Assembly: GCA_002343185.1 (NCBI GenBank)
Contig: DDRT01000020.1
Span: 1 to 47,130, forward strand
DNA: 47,130 nucleotides
Direction: 5' to 3'
DNA from: Deltaproteobacteria bacterium UBA2409
GTDB taxonomy: Bacteria > Bdellovibrionota_C > UBA2361 > DDRT01
Shown here: piece by piece, positions 23,349 to 32,101 of the stretch
Numbering within the stretch: position 1 is the first letter of the stretch
Layout of the letters: each line of letters starts with the position of its first letter
Translations under genes and position numbers: made by a program
The notes under the pieces: model-generated
Databases searched by the model: none
Seen by the model: only the letters and a program-made list of their open reading frames with translations
What the model was told of the DNA's origin: nothing

Positions 23349-24632
23349 ATGCTATCAGAAATTTTATCCGCTAACGCTGGCCTCAAACAGGTTATTGATG
23401 AGTATGGAAACCTGTCTCTTAATCAATATTTTCAAAAACTTTTTACCCTTGGAAGATCATCAATCTCTGAGTTTGCACTAGAAGCTCTTGGTAACCTTTG
23501 TCAGGAGCATATAAGTACATGCGCAAGAAGTGCGATAGTTGAAAAATACGCTAAAACTTCTGTGATAGACACAGCAATTCATGGAGGGCTAATTACTGAA
23601 CCTCAAAGTTTTCAAGCTGCAAGTCTCCAGGCATATGCATCAAAGGGTGACGAAGTATTAGTCATTCTTGGATGCACCGCAGTTAGGCTTAATACTCAAA
23701 CATTTCCTAGAGGTGTACTGTACAAGGGAAAACGATACCCACTTTTCAAAAACGACGATGAGCAAAAGCTAACTTACTCTTGTCCCCCACTCACTCGAGA
23801 TCTAGTAAGTCGATTTGCAAAAAGAACAGCAGATGCTGGAGTTCCAAGCGAGTGGCTTTTATCGGTTATTGAATCTACCCCTGAACTCTTTTCTCCTAGG
23901 TACACACGGTTTGTTGAGCAAGCAACGCTGCTTGATAAACGAGTTCTTATGGAGGCTTATTCAGGGATGCCTAAAATGCCTAAAGTTTTAATTCTTCCAC
24001 TTGAAGATCTCTCTAAGGAGCTTTTACTAGAATCTTTCAATAAAAAAGATATTTTCTACAAAATGATCTTTGATGAAAATATGAGAACCGATGCCCTTAA
24101 CACCTTTGATGATATTCAAGGTGCTTGGAAAGGAAGCGTTGGAGGAAATCACTTTTTTGTTGGTGCAAATCAAAAAGGTGATCAAACTGCTTTGATAGTC
24201 AAAGATGGGAAATTAGTAGGAAGAGACAGAGACTTTGAGCTTGAAATCTCTGAATCTGCAATCACTGATGCCCTAAAAACCAGAAAAATTGCCCCTGGGG
24301 TATTTTTGTCATTACAACTCCTCGTTATGCACGGGATAACTCCAACAGGTGGATACTTTCAGATTCAGTACCTTCCTAAGATGATGAGCAAGATGGATGA
24401 GTATCTTAAAAGACACTGCTGCGATTGTTCTTGGACAACAAAAGTAAAAGGAAACCTTTTAAGTTATGGATTTTTGTTTGCTCTTGAAGGAGAGCATCCA
24501 CTTAGCATCGAAACAGCTGTATCACGTCCAGACAAGTTTGCTGAAGTTTTAGCTGAAAATGCCGAGAAATTAACTGTAAGACAGGCTCTGGAGCTTAATC
24601 TACCTGCTCTTTATAGAGAGATTGTTAAGTGA
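23349..24632 (+). CDS. Hypothetical protein, 427 residues
   Basis: I do not recognise this protein. It is soluble, with no signal peptide. Notable stretches: LGCTAVRLNTQTFPRGVLYKG, a mixed alpha/beta middle, FLSLQLLVMHGITPTGGYFQIQYLPKMM and a Cys-rich KRHCCDCSW near residue 357. The last could bind metal or be redox-active (inference). It precedes trpS by 16 bp on the same strand, so the two are probably co-transcribed. Confidence 0.7.
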   Translation: MLSEILSANAGLKQVIDEYGNLSLNQYFQKLFTLGRSSISEFALEALGNLCQEHISTCARSAIVEKYAKTSVIDTAIHGGLITEPQSFQAASLQAYASKGDEVLVILGCTAVRLNTQTFPRGVLYKGKRYPLFKNDDEQKLTYSCPPLTRDLVSRFAKRTADAGVPSEWLLSVIESTPELFSPRYTRFVEQATLLDKRVLMEAYSGMPKMPKVLILPLEDLSKELLLESFNKKDIFYKMIFDENMRTDALNTFDDIQGAWKGSVGGNHFFVGANQKGDQTALIVKDGKLVGRDRDFELEISESAITDALKTRKIAPGVFLSLQLLVMHGITPTGGYFQIQYLPKMMSKMDEYLKRHCCDCSWTTKVKGNLLSYGFLFALEGEHPLSIETAVSRPDKFAEVLAENAEKLTVRQALELNLPALYREIVK

Positions 24633-24648
24633 TACCTTCGTTTAACCT

Positions 24649-25620
24649 ATGAAGCGTGCCTTAACAGGAATCAGACCATCTGGAGATCTACACCTAGGAA
24701 ACCTGCTTGGTACGATTAAACCAGGGCTCGCTTTAGGGGACACACATCAGTGTTTCTACTTTGTTGCTGATCTTCATGCCCTAACAACTATGAGAAATGC
24801 TAAAGAGCTACGAAAGTTCTCTTATGATGTTGCAGCAGCCTGGATCTCGCTTGGACTTGATCCAAAAAAACATACTCTTTGGAGGCAATCAGACTGTCCT
24901 GAAGTGACTGAACTTGCCTGGTATTTAAGCTGCGTTACGGGATACGGTTTTTTAGAAAAAGCTCACGCCTTTAAGGATGCTCAAAGTAAAGACAGAGAAG
25001 TTAATCACGGTGTTTTTGCTTACCCTGTTTTAATGGCAGCCGATATTCTTCTTTATGACCCAGATGTAGTTCCTGTTGGAAAAGATCAAAAACAACATGT
25101 TGAGATGACCCGTGATATGGCTGGCTCATGGAATGCACTTTTTGGTGAGACACTAAAATTACCAGAAGTCTTAATTCGCGAAGAAGTAATGACTATCCCA
25201 GGGCTCGATGGACAGAAGATGTCAAAATCTTATAACAACGTAATCCCTGTTTTTGCAAAAGAAGCTGATCTTAAAAAAGCAGTGATGAGTATCGTTACTG
25301 ACTCAACTCCTGTTGAAGCTCCAAAAACAATGAAAGGAACTCTTTTAGGAACTTTCTTTGATGTTTGTGCTTCTAAAGAAACCAAAAATGATATTGAAGT
25401 AAAGCTAAAGGCAGGGAATTTTGGCTGGGGTCATGCAAAGCTTGCTCTTTTTGAAGTTTTAAATGAAATGCTCTCTCCTGCAAGAAAAGAATATGAAAGT
25501 CTTAGATCGGACGAGAAAAAGCTTGAAGCAATACTTTTAGAGGGTCGAGATAAAGCGAAAAGTGTGGCTTTAAATGTTCTAGGACGTGTCAGAGAGGCTG
25601 CTGGTTTTAGACCATGCTAG
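24649..25620 (+). CDS. trpS: Tryptophanyl-tRNA synthetase
   Basis: Charges tRNA-Trp. Class I motifs: TGIRPSGDLHLGNLLG (the HIGH-like HLGN at 15-18) and GLDGQKMSKSYNN (KMSKS near residue 195). VPVGKDQKQHVEMTRD is the TrpRS-specific segment. 323 residues, full length. An essential housekeeping gene sharing a molecule with a plasmid-type origin 7 kb away. It overlaps the next gene by 7 bp. Confidence 0.95.
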   Translation: MKRALTGIRPSGDLHLGNLLGTIKPGLALGDTHQCFYFVADLHALTTMRNAKELRKFSYDVAAAWISLGLDPKKHTLWRQSDCPEVTELAWYLSCVTGYGFLEKAHAFKDAQSKDREVNHGVFAYPVLMAADILLYDPDVVPVGKDQKQHVEMTRDMAGSWNALFGETLKLPEVLIREEVMTIPGLDGQKMSKSYNNVIPVFAKEADLKKAVMSIVTDSTPVEAPKTMKGTLLGTFFDVCASKETKNDIEVKLKAGNFGWGHAKLALFEVLNEMLSPARKEYESLRSDEKKLEAILLEGRDKAKSVALNVLGRVREAAGFRPC

Positions 25621-26225
25621 AAACTGGCGGATTAATCCTTATATTTGCTTTTGCTGTTATAGTGCATGAAGTAGCTCATGGGCTTGCAGCAGAGAGGCTT
25701 GGAGATCCGACTGCAAGAGATTTAGGAAGGATCACATTAAATCCTATACCGCATATCGATCTCACTATGAGTATAATTCTCCCTGGGCTGCTGTTGCTAA
25801 GTGGCTCACCATTTTTAATTGGAGGTGCGAAGCCTGTACCTGTTAATTGGTTTAACTTTAAACGTCCACGCCAGGACATGGCGTTAGTTGCCCTTGCTGG
25901 GCCAGTTTCTAATCTTATTCAAGCTGCATTTTTTTGGGGGCTACTTTTAATTGTTCCAAAAATTGAATTTCTAATAACTCTTCTTGCTCAAGGAATTATA
26001 GTGAATGTTTTACTTGCAACATTTAATATGCTCCCTATTCCTCCACTTGATGGAGGAAGAATAGTTTTAGGTATATTACCAAAAAATTTAGCAGTTCACT
26101 TTTCAAAGCTCGAACGATTCGGACTTATAATTGTAATTTTATTTGTAGTCTTAGGAGGATTTTCAAAGCTATTTTTACCTCTCTTTGATCTTCTAATTTA
26201 CGGAATTGAAAGCTCCTTAAAATAA
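25614..26225 (+). CDS. Site-2 protease family membrane metalloprotease
   Basis: M50 rhomboid-unrelated intramembrane zinc protease of 203 residues. HEVAHG (18-23) supplies the zinc His pair and Glu, and NMLPIPPLDGGRI supplies the third ligand Asp. RITLNPIPHID is the typical loop of the small M50B group (YwhC/Rip3-like). Four to six helices. Overlaps the trpS stop, so likely translationally coupled. Substrate unknown. Confidence 0.9.
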   Translation: MLETGGLILIFAFAVIVHEVAHGLAAERLGDPTARDLGRITLNPIPHIDLTMSIILPGLLLLSGSPFLIGGAKPVPVNWFNFKRPRQDMALVALAGPVSNLIQAAFFWGLLLIVPKIEFLITLLAQGIIVNVLLATFNMLPIPPLDGGRIVLGILPKNLAVHFSKLERFGLIIVILFVVLGGFSKLFLPLFDLLIYGIESSLK

Positions 26226-26374
26226 AAAATAACTCTTGGTTTTTGATTTGGCTGTATATATTTTAATGCTTATAGCCCTTTTTTTCGTGCAATTTGGCTC
26301 TAGTTATTTTCACCATTTTAATTTTTAACCTATTGATTTTATTTGTATTAGGAAAATTTCAACTGCCACAAATC

Positions 26375-26402
26375 TAAGCCTCTTCTCTTTCATAGCCGTT
26401 TT
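26375..26402 (+). promoter_or_regulatory. Possible sigma28 promoter for the FG-GAP flagellin
   Basis: TAAG (26375-26378), 16 bp, GCCGTTTT (26395-26402). This partly matches the flagellar consensus TAAA-N15-GCCGATAA and has the same 16-bp gap as the sites before the Tad genes. It would start transcription at about 26408, which excludes the TTG at 26402 as the start codon. Confidence 0.4.
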
Positions 26403-26431
26403 TGAAGAGTAGAAACGGATTTCGAAAGTTT

Positions 26432-28258
26432 GTGAAGATAGGATCTAACATATCAAGTCTACTTGCACAGAGAAGGCTCTCTGAGGCTACTCAGTCTCTA
26501 TCTTCAATCTCTGAAAGATTATCATCTGGGCAAAGAATTAATAGAGCTAGTGATGACGCGGCAGGATTATCGATTGCAGATGGACTTAGAGTCGATTCAA
26601 GAATAAGAACTCAGTCTATAAGAAACATCAACGATGGAATCAGTCTTGTAAATATTGCAACAGGCGCATTAACAGAGCTCAGTAAGGTTACAACAAGATT
26701 ATCAGAACTAGCTGCCCAAGCATCAAATGGAGTTTACTCGCTAACACAAAGAAGAGCCCTTGATAGTGAGGCTGATGCTCTAACTAATGAGTTTAACCGG
26801 ATCGTTGCATCAACTAAGTTCAATGGTCGCCAGTTATTTGATGAAAACGGGATTGTAATTCAGGCTGCTGTAAGTACATACAGTCTTGATATGACTGATC
26901 TCTTTTCAAGAGATGTTGGAGCTGGAACATTTAGTGTCTCACAAACTGTGTCTTCAACAAATGCATGGAGAAAGCCACTTATTGTAGATGTAAATGGAGA
27001 TGGTAACCTAGATATTGTAGGCACAATATACTCAAGTAGTGCCATTTCTGTTCAACTTGGCAACGGGGATGGGACTTTTAATGGATCAGCAACCCTGGCT
27101 CTTCCATGGGCTACATCATTAGTCGTAGGAGATTTTAATAATGATGGTCACATGGACATTATCGGCGGACGAGGCTTTGGTCCATCAGCAGAAGCTGCCC
27201 TTTTTCTTGGTAATGGTAACGGTACATTTCAAGCCTCAACTTCGATAGCTCAATCTCAACTTGGAACTGGGTTTTTTGAGTCTGGAGATTTTAATAACGA
27301 TGGGAATTTAGATTTCCTTGCCCACTCTACTACTACTGGTCAAATGCTTATTCATATAGGTAATGGTAACGGTACTTTTAGAGCCGCCCAAACTTATACT
27401 TCTCCTTATACAGGGACTGACCAAGGGTTTGGTGATCGAGCACCGATGGACATTAATGGTGATGGAATTTTGGATATCATGGCTCATTCTGGAAGCTCAC
27501 TAACTGTAATGTTCGGAAATGGTGATGGTAGTTTTGGTTCAATTGTCACAGTAGCTTCAGGGCTTGGAGTTATAGGAAATTACGTAAGGGGTGATTTTGA
27601 TGGGGATGGAATTGTTGACGTTGTTGTTGGTAGTACTACCGGAGGAAATGCAAAATTCCTTAAAGGAAACGGTGATGGATCTTTCTCGATTTCACAATTA
27701 GGATTCCAAAATAACTTTTATATAGAAGGTGCTGGAGATTTTAACAACGACGGACATCTAGATTTTAACGTTGGGACAAATCTTTATTATGGAAATGGTG
27801 ATGGCACTTTCTCTACTGGCAGTACAGATGGAGGTTCTGGTTTTGGTGATTTTAATAATGACGGGGTAATTGACTTTCTAAACGGATTTACAACCACAGC
27901 TTTAACAGTAAAACTTCAAAATACAACCGATTCTGTTCAGATTGAAACATTTAATCTCAATACTCAAGAATCAGCTCTCTTAGCCTTAACTTCAATCTCT
28001 GGATATCGAGACAGAATTTCACAACAACTTGGAGCACTAGGAGCATCTCAAGCAAGGCTTAGTGTAGGAATGAATAATCTTATCTCTGAGCGTGAAAATA
28101 TGCTTGCTGCAGAATCAAGGATTAGAGATACAGATATGGCACAAGAAGCAGCGGAGTATATAAGACTCAAAATTCTTCAGGAAGTTGCTACTAATGTTCT
28201 AAAATCAGCAAACCTAATTCCTGAGATTACGATAAAACTTTTAAATGGAGGGCTATGA
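26432..28258 (+). CDS. Flagellin with a seven-repeat FG-GAP/VCBS domain
   Basis: The first ~150 residues are the flagellin D0-D1 N-terminal domain (NISSLLAQRRLSEATQSLSSI, ERLSSGQRINRASDDAAGLSIADGL). The last ~110 are the C-terminal D1-D0 domain (AAESRIRDTDMAQEAAEYIR). In between, seven Asp-rich FG-GAP loops of the D-x-N/D-x-D-G-x-x-D kind start at 26987, 27131, 27287, 27449, 27593, 27737 and 27848. Spacings are 48-54 codons, the last one 37. This looks like a seven-bladed, calcium-binding propeller in place of the usual D2/D3. I start at GTG 26432 (VKIGSNISSLLAQRR matches other flagellin N-termini); TTG 26402 adds ten residues. Confidence 0.92.
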   Translation: MKIGSNISSLLAQRRLSEATQSLSSISERLSSGQRINRASDDAAGLSIADGLRVDSRIRTQSIRNINDGISLVNIATGALTELSKVTTRLSELAAQASNGVYSLTQRRALDSEADALTNEFNRIVASTKFNGRQLFDENGIVIQAAVSTYSLDMTDLFSRDVGAGTFSVSQTVSSTNAWRKPLIVDVNGDGNLDIVGTIYSSSAISVQLGNGDGTFNGSATLALPWATSLVVGDFNNDGHMDIIGGRGFGPSAEAALFLGNGNGTFQASTSIAQSQLGTGFFESGDFNNDGNLDFLAHSTTTGQMLIHIGNGNGTFRAAQTYTSPYTGTDQGFGDRAPMDINGDGILDIMAHSGSSLTVMFGNGDGSFGSIVTVASGLGVIGNYVRGDFDGDGIVDVVVGSTTGGNAKFLKGNGDGSFSISQLGFQNNFYIEGAGDFNNDGHLDFNVGTNLYYGNGDGTFSTGSTDGGSGFGDFNNDGVIDFLNGFTTTALTVKLQNTTDSVQIETFNLNTQESALLALTSISGYRDRISQQLGALGASQARLSVGMNNLISERENMLAAESRIRDTDMAQEAAEYIRLKILQEVATNVLKSANLIPEITIKLLNGGL

Positions 28259-28277
28259 GTTAGAAGCTAAAACAGTA

Positions 28278-29024
28278 TCATCTTACTAAATTTAATAATT
28301 CGTTATGACAGCATGAGTTAGATGCTACAATTGTACCTGATAGTTCAGTGAATTCCTCAAATGAAAAGAATTCTCCCTTTTCATTTGTAACACATCCACC
28401 AGCTTCTTCTATTAATGGGAGGTAAGGAACATAATCCCAAACCTTGCCACCACGTATCTCGAAAATAATTCCATCTAGTTCCCCTGAGCATAATGCCATC
28501 ACTGCAATGGCTCCTTCAGTTGGATACTCTCCCCCACTCCAGTTTTTTGCTCCATCTACGTTACTAAAGATTTTTTTAGCGGTTTTAGAATCTGAAACCC
28601 TAACTGATTTTCCGTTTCTGTAAGTTCCAATCCCTTTCCTTGCATATAAAAATTCATTTAACTCAGGAAGATACATAACTCCAAGTGCAGGGATAGTGTT
28701 TTCCACTCTTGCAGCTAAAATTCTATAATGAGGTTTTTGATCTATATAAAAACTGGTTCCATCTATTGGATCTAAGATCCAAAATGCTCCTGATTTTGAA
28801 GGAATAACCTCTCCTTCTTCTGACACTAGCCCATCGTCCTTAAAATAATCGGCTAAAAAGAGGGAAAATTGATCATGAACATACATGTCGCTTGAGGTAA
28901 CCCTCGAGCCATCTTTTTTAAATGTTATAGTGATTCTGTCTCTTGAAATTTCACGTACTTCATCCCCTAAACGCCTAATTTCGTCTTCAATTAAAAGATC
29001 AAGCTTGTGATTTATCGGTTTCAT
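28278..29024 (-). CDS. Inositol monophosphatase-family phosphatase
   Basis: Mg-dependent sugar or nucleotide phosphatase of 248 residues. Motif 1 is WILDPIDGTSF, with SEEG upstream giving the metal-binding Glu, and motif 2 is WDYVPYLPLIEEAGG. Close relatives include SuhB, CysQ and HisN; which substrate applies here cannot be told. It begins 14 bp from the divergent alkyltransferase gene. Confidence 0.88.
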   Translation of the reverse strand: MKPINHKLDLLIEDEIRRLGDEVREISRDRITITFKKDGSRVTSSDMYVHDQFSLFLADYFKDDGLVSEEGEVIPSKSGAFWILDPIDGTSFYIDQKPHYRILAARVENTIPALGVMYLPELNEFLYARKGIGTYRNGKSVRVSDSKTAKKIFSNVDGAKNWSGGEYPTEGAIAVMALCSGELDGIIFEIRGGKVWDYVPYLPLIEEAGGCVTNEKGEFFSFEEFTELSGTIVASNSCCHNELLNLVR

Positions 29025-29038
29025 ACTATGATGTAGCT

Positions 29039-29350
29039 ATGAAAAAATCTTTTTACGATCGATGCTATTCTTCATTAAAAAAAGTTCCAAAAGGTCATGT
29101 TACCACTTATAAAGCGCTTGCTGAAAGCATACATTCTAAGGCGGTTAGAGCTGTAGGCACTGCTATGAAGCGCAACAAAAATGCCCCTAAAGTTCCATGT
29201 CATAGGGTTGTAAGAAGTGATGGAACTATTGGTGAGTATGCCTTTGGGAAGTTAAAAAAAATCGCTCTTCTCAAAAAAGAAGGTATCGAGATTGAAGGCG
29301 GAAAAGTTAAAAATTTAAAGAAGTATCTCTACAAGTTTAAATCTAGATAA
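29039..29350 (+). CDS. Methylated-DNA cysteine methyltransferase domain protein
   Basis: A 103-residue protein made only of the MGMT C-terminal DNA-binding domain. The active site is PCHRVV (Cys54), with VPKGHVTTYKALAE and RAVGTAMKRN forming the recognition helices. Because the Cys is present, it is more likely a small active alkyltransferase than an ATL protein, which carries Trp. The usual N-terminal domain of Ogt is missing. The 3' end overlaps the convergent polyprenyl synthase by 36 bp. Confidence 0.88.
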   Translation: MKKSFYDRCYSSLKKVPKGHVTTYKALAESIHSKAVRAVGTAMKRNKNAPKVPCHRVVRSDGTIGEYAFGKLKKIALLKKEGIEIEGGKVKNLKKYLYKFKSR

Positions 29351-30091
29351 AACTTCTGCGACTAAAGCTTTTGTTTTTGGAAATTCACTAAGTAAATTAG
29401 CTTCATTAATCTCACCTACAATTTCTTTCCAATTAATATCTGCAAAAGTTTTTTTGTTATTATCACTTTTTTCTTTTCGTCCCCTATCAACTGAATCACC
29501 AAATCGATCTATTAGATCATCAACTAACTGAAATGCTTCACCGATTAAAGTTCCAGCTCTTTGTGAAGATTCTACTAAATGATCTTTACCTGCGAATTTT
29601 ACAGCTCCAAGAAGTGCACACTCAAAAAATGGAGATGTTTTTTTGCGGGCAAGTTCTCTTGGATTTAGTTCCTGGTTTGTATCACTTGCCTGACCTTCCA
29701 TGACTTTTCTATAAGAACTTGCTAAAAGTTTTTTTTCATCTCCCCACTCAAAGGCTAAAGCTAAAAGAAGATCTCCTGCTAAAATAGCAGTTTCTAATCC
29801 AAACTCTATGTGAAGTGCAGCCTTGCCTCTTCTTTCAGTGTCACCATCAATAATGTCATCATGTATAAGTGATGCTGTGTGAAGAAGCTCAATTGCTGTA
29901 CCAAATGATAGGCGATTTTCGGTTCCACCTAACTCTTGATAGAAAGTATTAAAAATTAATGGCCTAATTCTTTTACCACCAGGAAAAAGTGCATAATAAG
30001 AAGCATCATAAAGCCCACGATTATCGATACATAGAAGTGCTTTTTTTATATCTTCTTCGATTAAGTTATTGATTTTATTATCTTTTTCCAA
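29315..30091 (-). CDS. Polyprenyl (geranyl/farnesyl-type) diphosphate synthase
   Basis: Condenses isoprenyl diphosphates. GGKRIRPLIF is the substrate Arg region, the first Asp-rich motif is HDDIIDGD (DDIID 78-82), and the second is FQLVDDLIDRFGD near residue 190. 258 residues, a little short for IspA (about 300). Overlaps folC by 31 bp and continues the leftward operon parA-parB-folC. Confidence 0.88.
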   Translation of the reverse strand: MEKDNKINNLIEEDIKKALLCIDNRGLYDASYYALFPGGKRIRPLIFNTFYQELGGTENRLSFGTAIELLHTASLIHDDIIDGDTERRGKAALHIEFGLETAILAGDLLLALAFEWGDEKKLLASSYRKVMEGQASDTNQELNPRELARKKTSPFFECALLGAVKFAGKDHLVESSQRAGTLIGEAFQLVDDLIDRFGDSVDRGRKEKSDNNKKTFADINWKEIVGEINEANLLSEFPKTKALVAEVLSRFKLVEILL

Positions 30092-31266
30092 AGTGGCTTA
30101 TTCCCTGCCCCTAGAATCTCTCTAAAAATCCCTAAAAAGTACATAGATCCGCAGATAAGTACATTTCCTTCTCCGTCTTCTATCGATTCACGATAGTTCT
30201 TATAGTAGCTTTTTACCTCAATTCCCGATAATTCCTTTTCAAGCTCCTTACATGGAACAGCCATCTCTGATTCAGGTTCTACTAGATAAACTTTTTTTGT
30301 TAAGGTTTTTAAAGTTTTACACAGCTCTTTATAGTTTTTTGTCTTTAGAGCACCAAAAATTACAACATTTGGTCTATAATTACAGGCACTTAGCGAATCT
30401 TTTAACCTGTGGAAAGCTTGTGGATTGTGGGCGCTATCTAGAATATAACGTCCCCCTATTCTCTCAAATCTACCTGGCAAAAATGCATTCTCTAGTCCTT
30501 CTTTTATTGAAGTAAACCCTAAATGAGTTGTTAGCTTTTCAGCTACAGCCATATTAATGCCCTGATAAGCTCCTTTAAGTTTTACCTCAAAGCACGAGAA
30601 GTCTTTTGAGGATACTTTTATTGCGTTTGAGCCAAATATCGTAACTAAAGAATCTTTTACGTCTCCTAAGAACACTGGAACACCCTCTTTAACTATTCCA
30701 GCCTTTTCTTTGGCTATTTCTTCTTCAGAGCCACCTAAAACTGCCTCATGGTCTAGCCCTATAGAGGTAATGGCAATCGCTTTTGGAGATTTAATAACAT
30801 TCGTTGAATCAAGCCTCCCGCCTAACCCCACTTCTATCACAGCGTAATCAACACTTTCGTCTCTAAAATGCAGGAATGCTGCTACTGTGAGAGCCTCATG
30901 ATAAGTAAGCTCAATATTAAGTGCTTTAATCCTTTGCATAAGCTCATTTAGCGTCGCCTCCGAAATTGGCTCTCCATCTACTATGATCCTCTCCGTAGGA
31001 GATATAAAATGAGGCGAAATGGTTAATCCTACCTTTAGGCCACTAGCCCCAATGATTGAGGCGCAAAAAACCGATGTAGAGCCTTTTCCATTTGTTCCTC
31101 CTATATGAATGGTTGGATATGAATCTTGAGGATTGTCTAGTAACCTTAGCGTCTTTTTAGTGTTCTCTGGGGAGAAGTCCCCATCCCCCGACCAAGGCTT
31201 TAGAGAATTTAAATACTCTGTCCCACCGTGGGACGCTATTTTTGCACTTAGTTTAGGCTGTCCCAC
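30061..31266 (-). CDS. folC: Folylpolyglutamate/dihydrofolate synthase
   Basis: Adds glutamate to folates. The ATP loop is TIHIGGTNGKGSTSVF, VIEVGLGGRLDSTNV is the Mur-ligase family core, and GRFERIGGRYILDSAHNP is the domain-2 signature. 401 residues, full length. GTG start at 31266, overlapping the parB 3' end by 14 bp and lying inside a palindrome that may be a partition site. The coupling of a folate gene to par genes is unusual. Confidence 0.92.
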   Translation of the reverse strand: MGQPKLSAKIASHGGTEYLNSLKPWSGDGDFSPENTKKTLRLLDNPQDSYPTIHIGGTNGKGSTSVFCASIIGASGLKVGLTISPHFISPTERIIVDGEPISEATLNELMQRIKALNIELTYHEALTVAAFLHFRDESVDYAVIEVGLGGRLDSTNVIKSPKAIAITSIGLDHEAVLGGSEEEIAKEKAGIVKEGVPVFLGDVKDSLVTIFGSNAIKVSSKDFSCFEVKLKGAYQGINMAVAEKLTTHLGFTSIKEGLENAFLPGRFERIGGRYILDSAHNPQAFHRLKDSLSACNYRPNVVIFGALKTKNYKELCKTLKTLTKKVYLVEPESEMAVPCKELEKELSGIEVKSYYKNYRESIEDGEGNVLICGSMYFLGIFREILGAGNKPLWKKIIKSIT

Positions 31267-31274
31267 CGTGGGTC
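31220..31274. promoter_or_regulatory. Two GTCCCAC-C-GTGGGAC palindromes, candidate parS
   Basis: A perfect copy at 31220-31234 and a copy with one changed base at 31260-31274, 40 bp apart. They lie in folC codons near the start (encoding SHGGT) and across the parB end/folC start (encoding THGGT). The length and symmetry suit a ParB target, but the sequence is not the common TGTTTCACGTGAAACA. Confidence 0.45.
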
Positions 31275-32101
31275 AATTTAACATAAATTTCTTTAAGATC
31301 TGAATCTGAGTAAAAGTCGATGGAGATTCTTCCAGAGTCCTTACTGGTTCTAAAAATCTTTGCCTTAAGTCCTAAAGCCCGTCTTATATCATCAGAAATT
31401 CGAGCATCATCAGCTGATTCAACTTTCTCTTTTCTACGTTCAATATTTTCGGTTAAATTTGCTCTTGTTAATACATCTAGATCTTTTAAATATGAAGCTC
31501 TTATATCTGGATCTTCAATTTTACTAAGTAAGAGTACTTTTGACTCTGAAGCACCTTCTTTTAGAGCGTTTAATAGATCATCTGGGAGTTCCAAGATCTC
31601 TAAGCTTCTTTGAACCATGCTCTTTGAGATCCCAAGTTTTGAGGCTATATCTCTTATACTTAAATTATAGTTTTCTTTTAAAATTCCGATAGCCTGAGCG
31701 CGCTCAAGAGGGGAAAGGTCTGCCCTTTGAAGGTTTTCAACGAGCTGCACAGAAAGGGTTAAGTCGCCTTCCTTATGATTGTGGGTGCTTACAATGCTTG
31801 GAATAGTCTTCTTTTTACAAAGTGCTGATGCTCTAAGTCTTCTTTCTCCAGAAACTAGAATGTACTTTCCTTTGGTTTCGGAAGGTCTAACTAAAATTGG
31901 GCTTAAAACACCATAAGTTAAGATAGAATCAGCAAGCTCTTTTAGCTTTTCTTCGTCAAAAACACGTCTTGGCTGTGTTGGATCGCGCTCAATATCTTCA
32001 AGTGGAATCTCTCTATAAGGGGTTCCTGATCTGTCTCTTTCAATTAGAGAAGGGCCAGAAAGTAGGGGATTATTTGCAAGAGAAAGTTTTCTTTTAGTCA
32101 C
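31253..32101 (-). CDS. parB: ParB-family partition protein
   Basis: CTP-dependent DNA clamp of 282 residues that loads at parS and works with ParA. Domains: N-terminal ParB/Srx domain with DPTQPRRVFDEEKLKELADSI, SGERRLRAS (85-92, the CTP arginine box) and VENLQRADLSPLERA; central helix-turn-helix LSIRDIASKLGISKSMVQRSL; a short C-terminal dimerisation part. Overlaps parA by 8 bp. It is compact in the way of chromosomal or chromid ParB, not SopB-like. Confidence 0.92.
   Translation of the reverse strand: MTKRKLSLANNPLLSGPSLIERDRSGTPYREIPLEDIERDPTQPRRVFDEEKLKELADSILTYGVLSPILVRPSETKGKYILVSGERRLRASALCKKKTIPSIVSTHNHKEGDLTLSVQLVENLQRADLSPLERAQAIGILKENYNLSIRDIASKLGISKSMVQRSLEILELPDDLLNALKEGASESKVLLLSKIEDPDIRASYLKDLDVLTRANLTENIERRKEKVESADDARISDDIRRALGLKAKIFRTSKDSGRISIDFYSDSDLKEIYVKLTHGGTA

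Noticed and set aside
31220..31274. Rho-independent terminators at the parB/folC junction
   Set aside because: The stems are short, have a 1-nt centre that could not form a loop without opening the stem, and no U-run follows. A protein site fits better.
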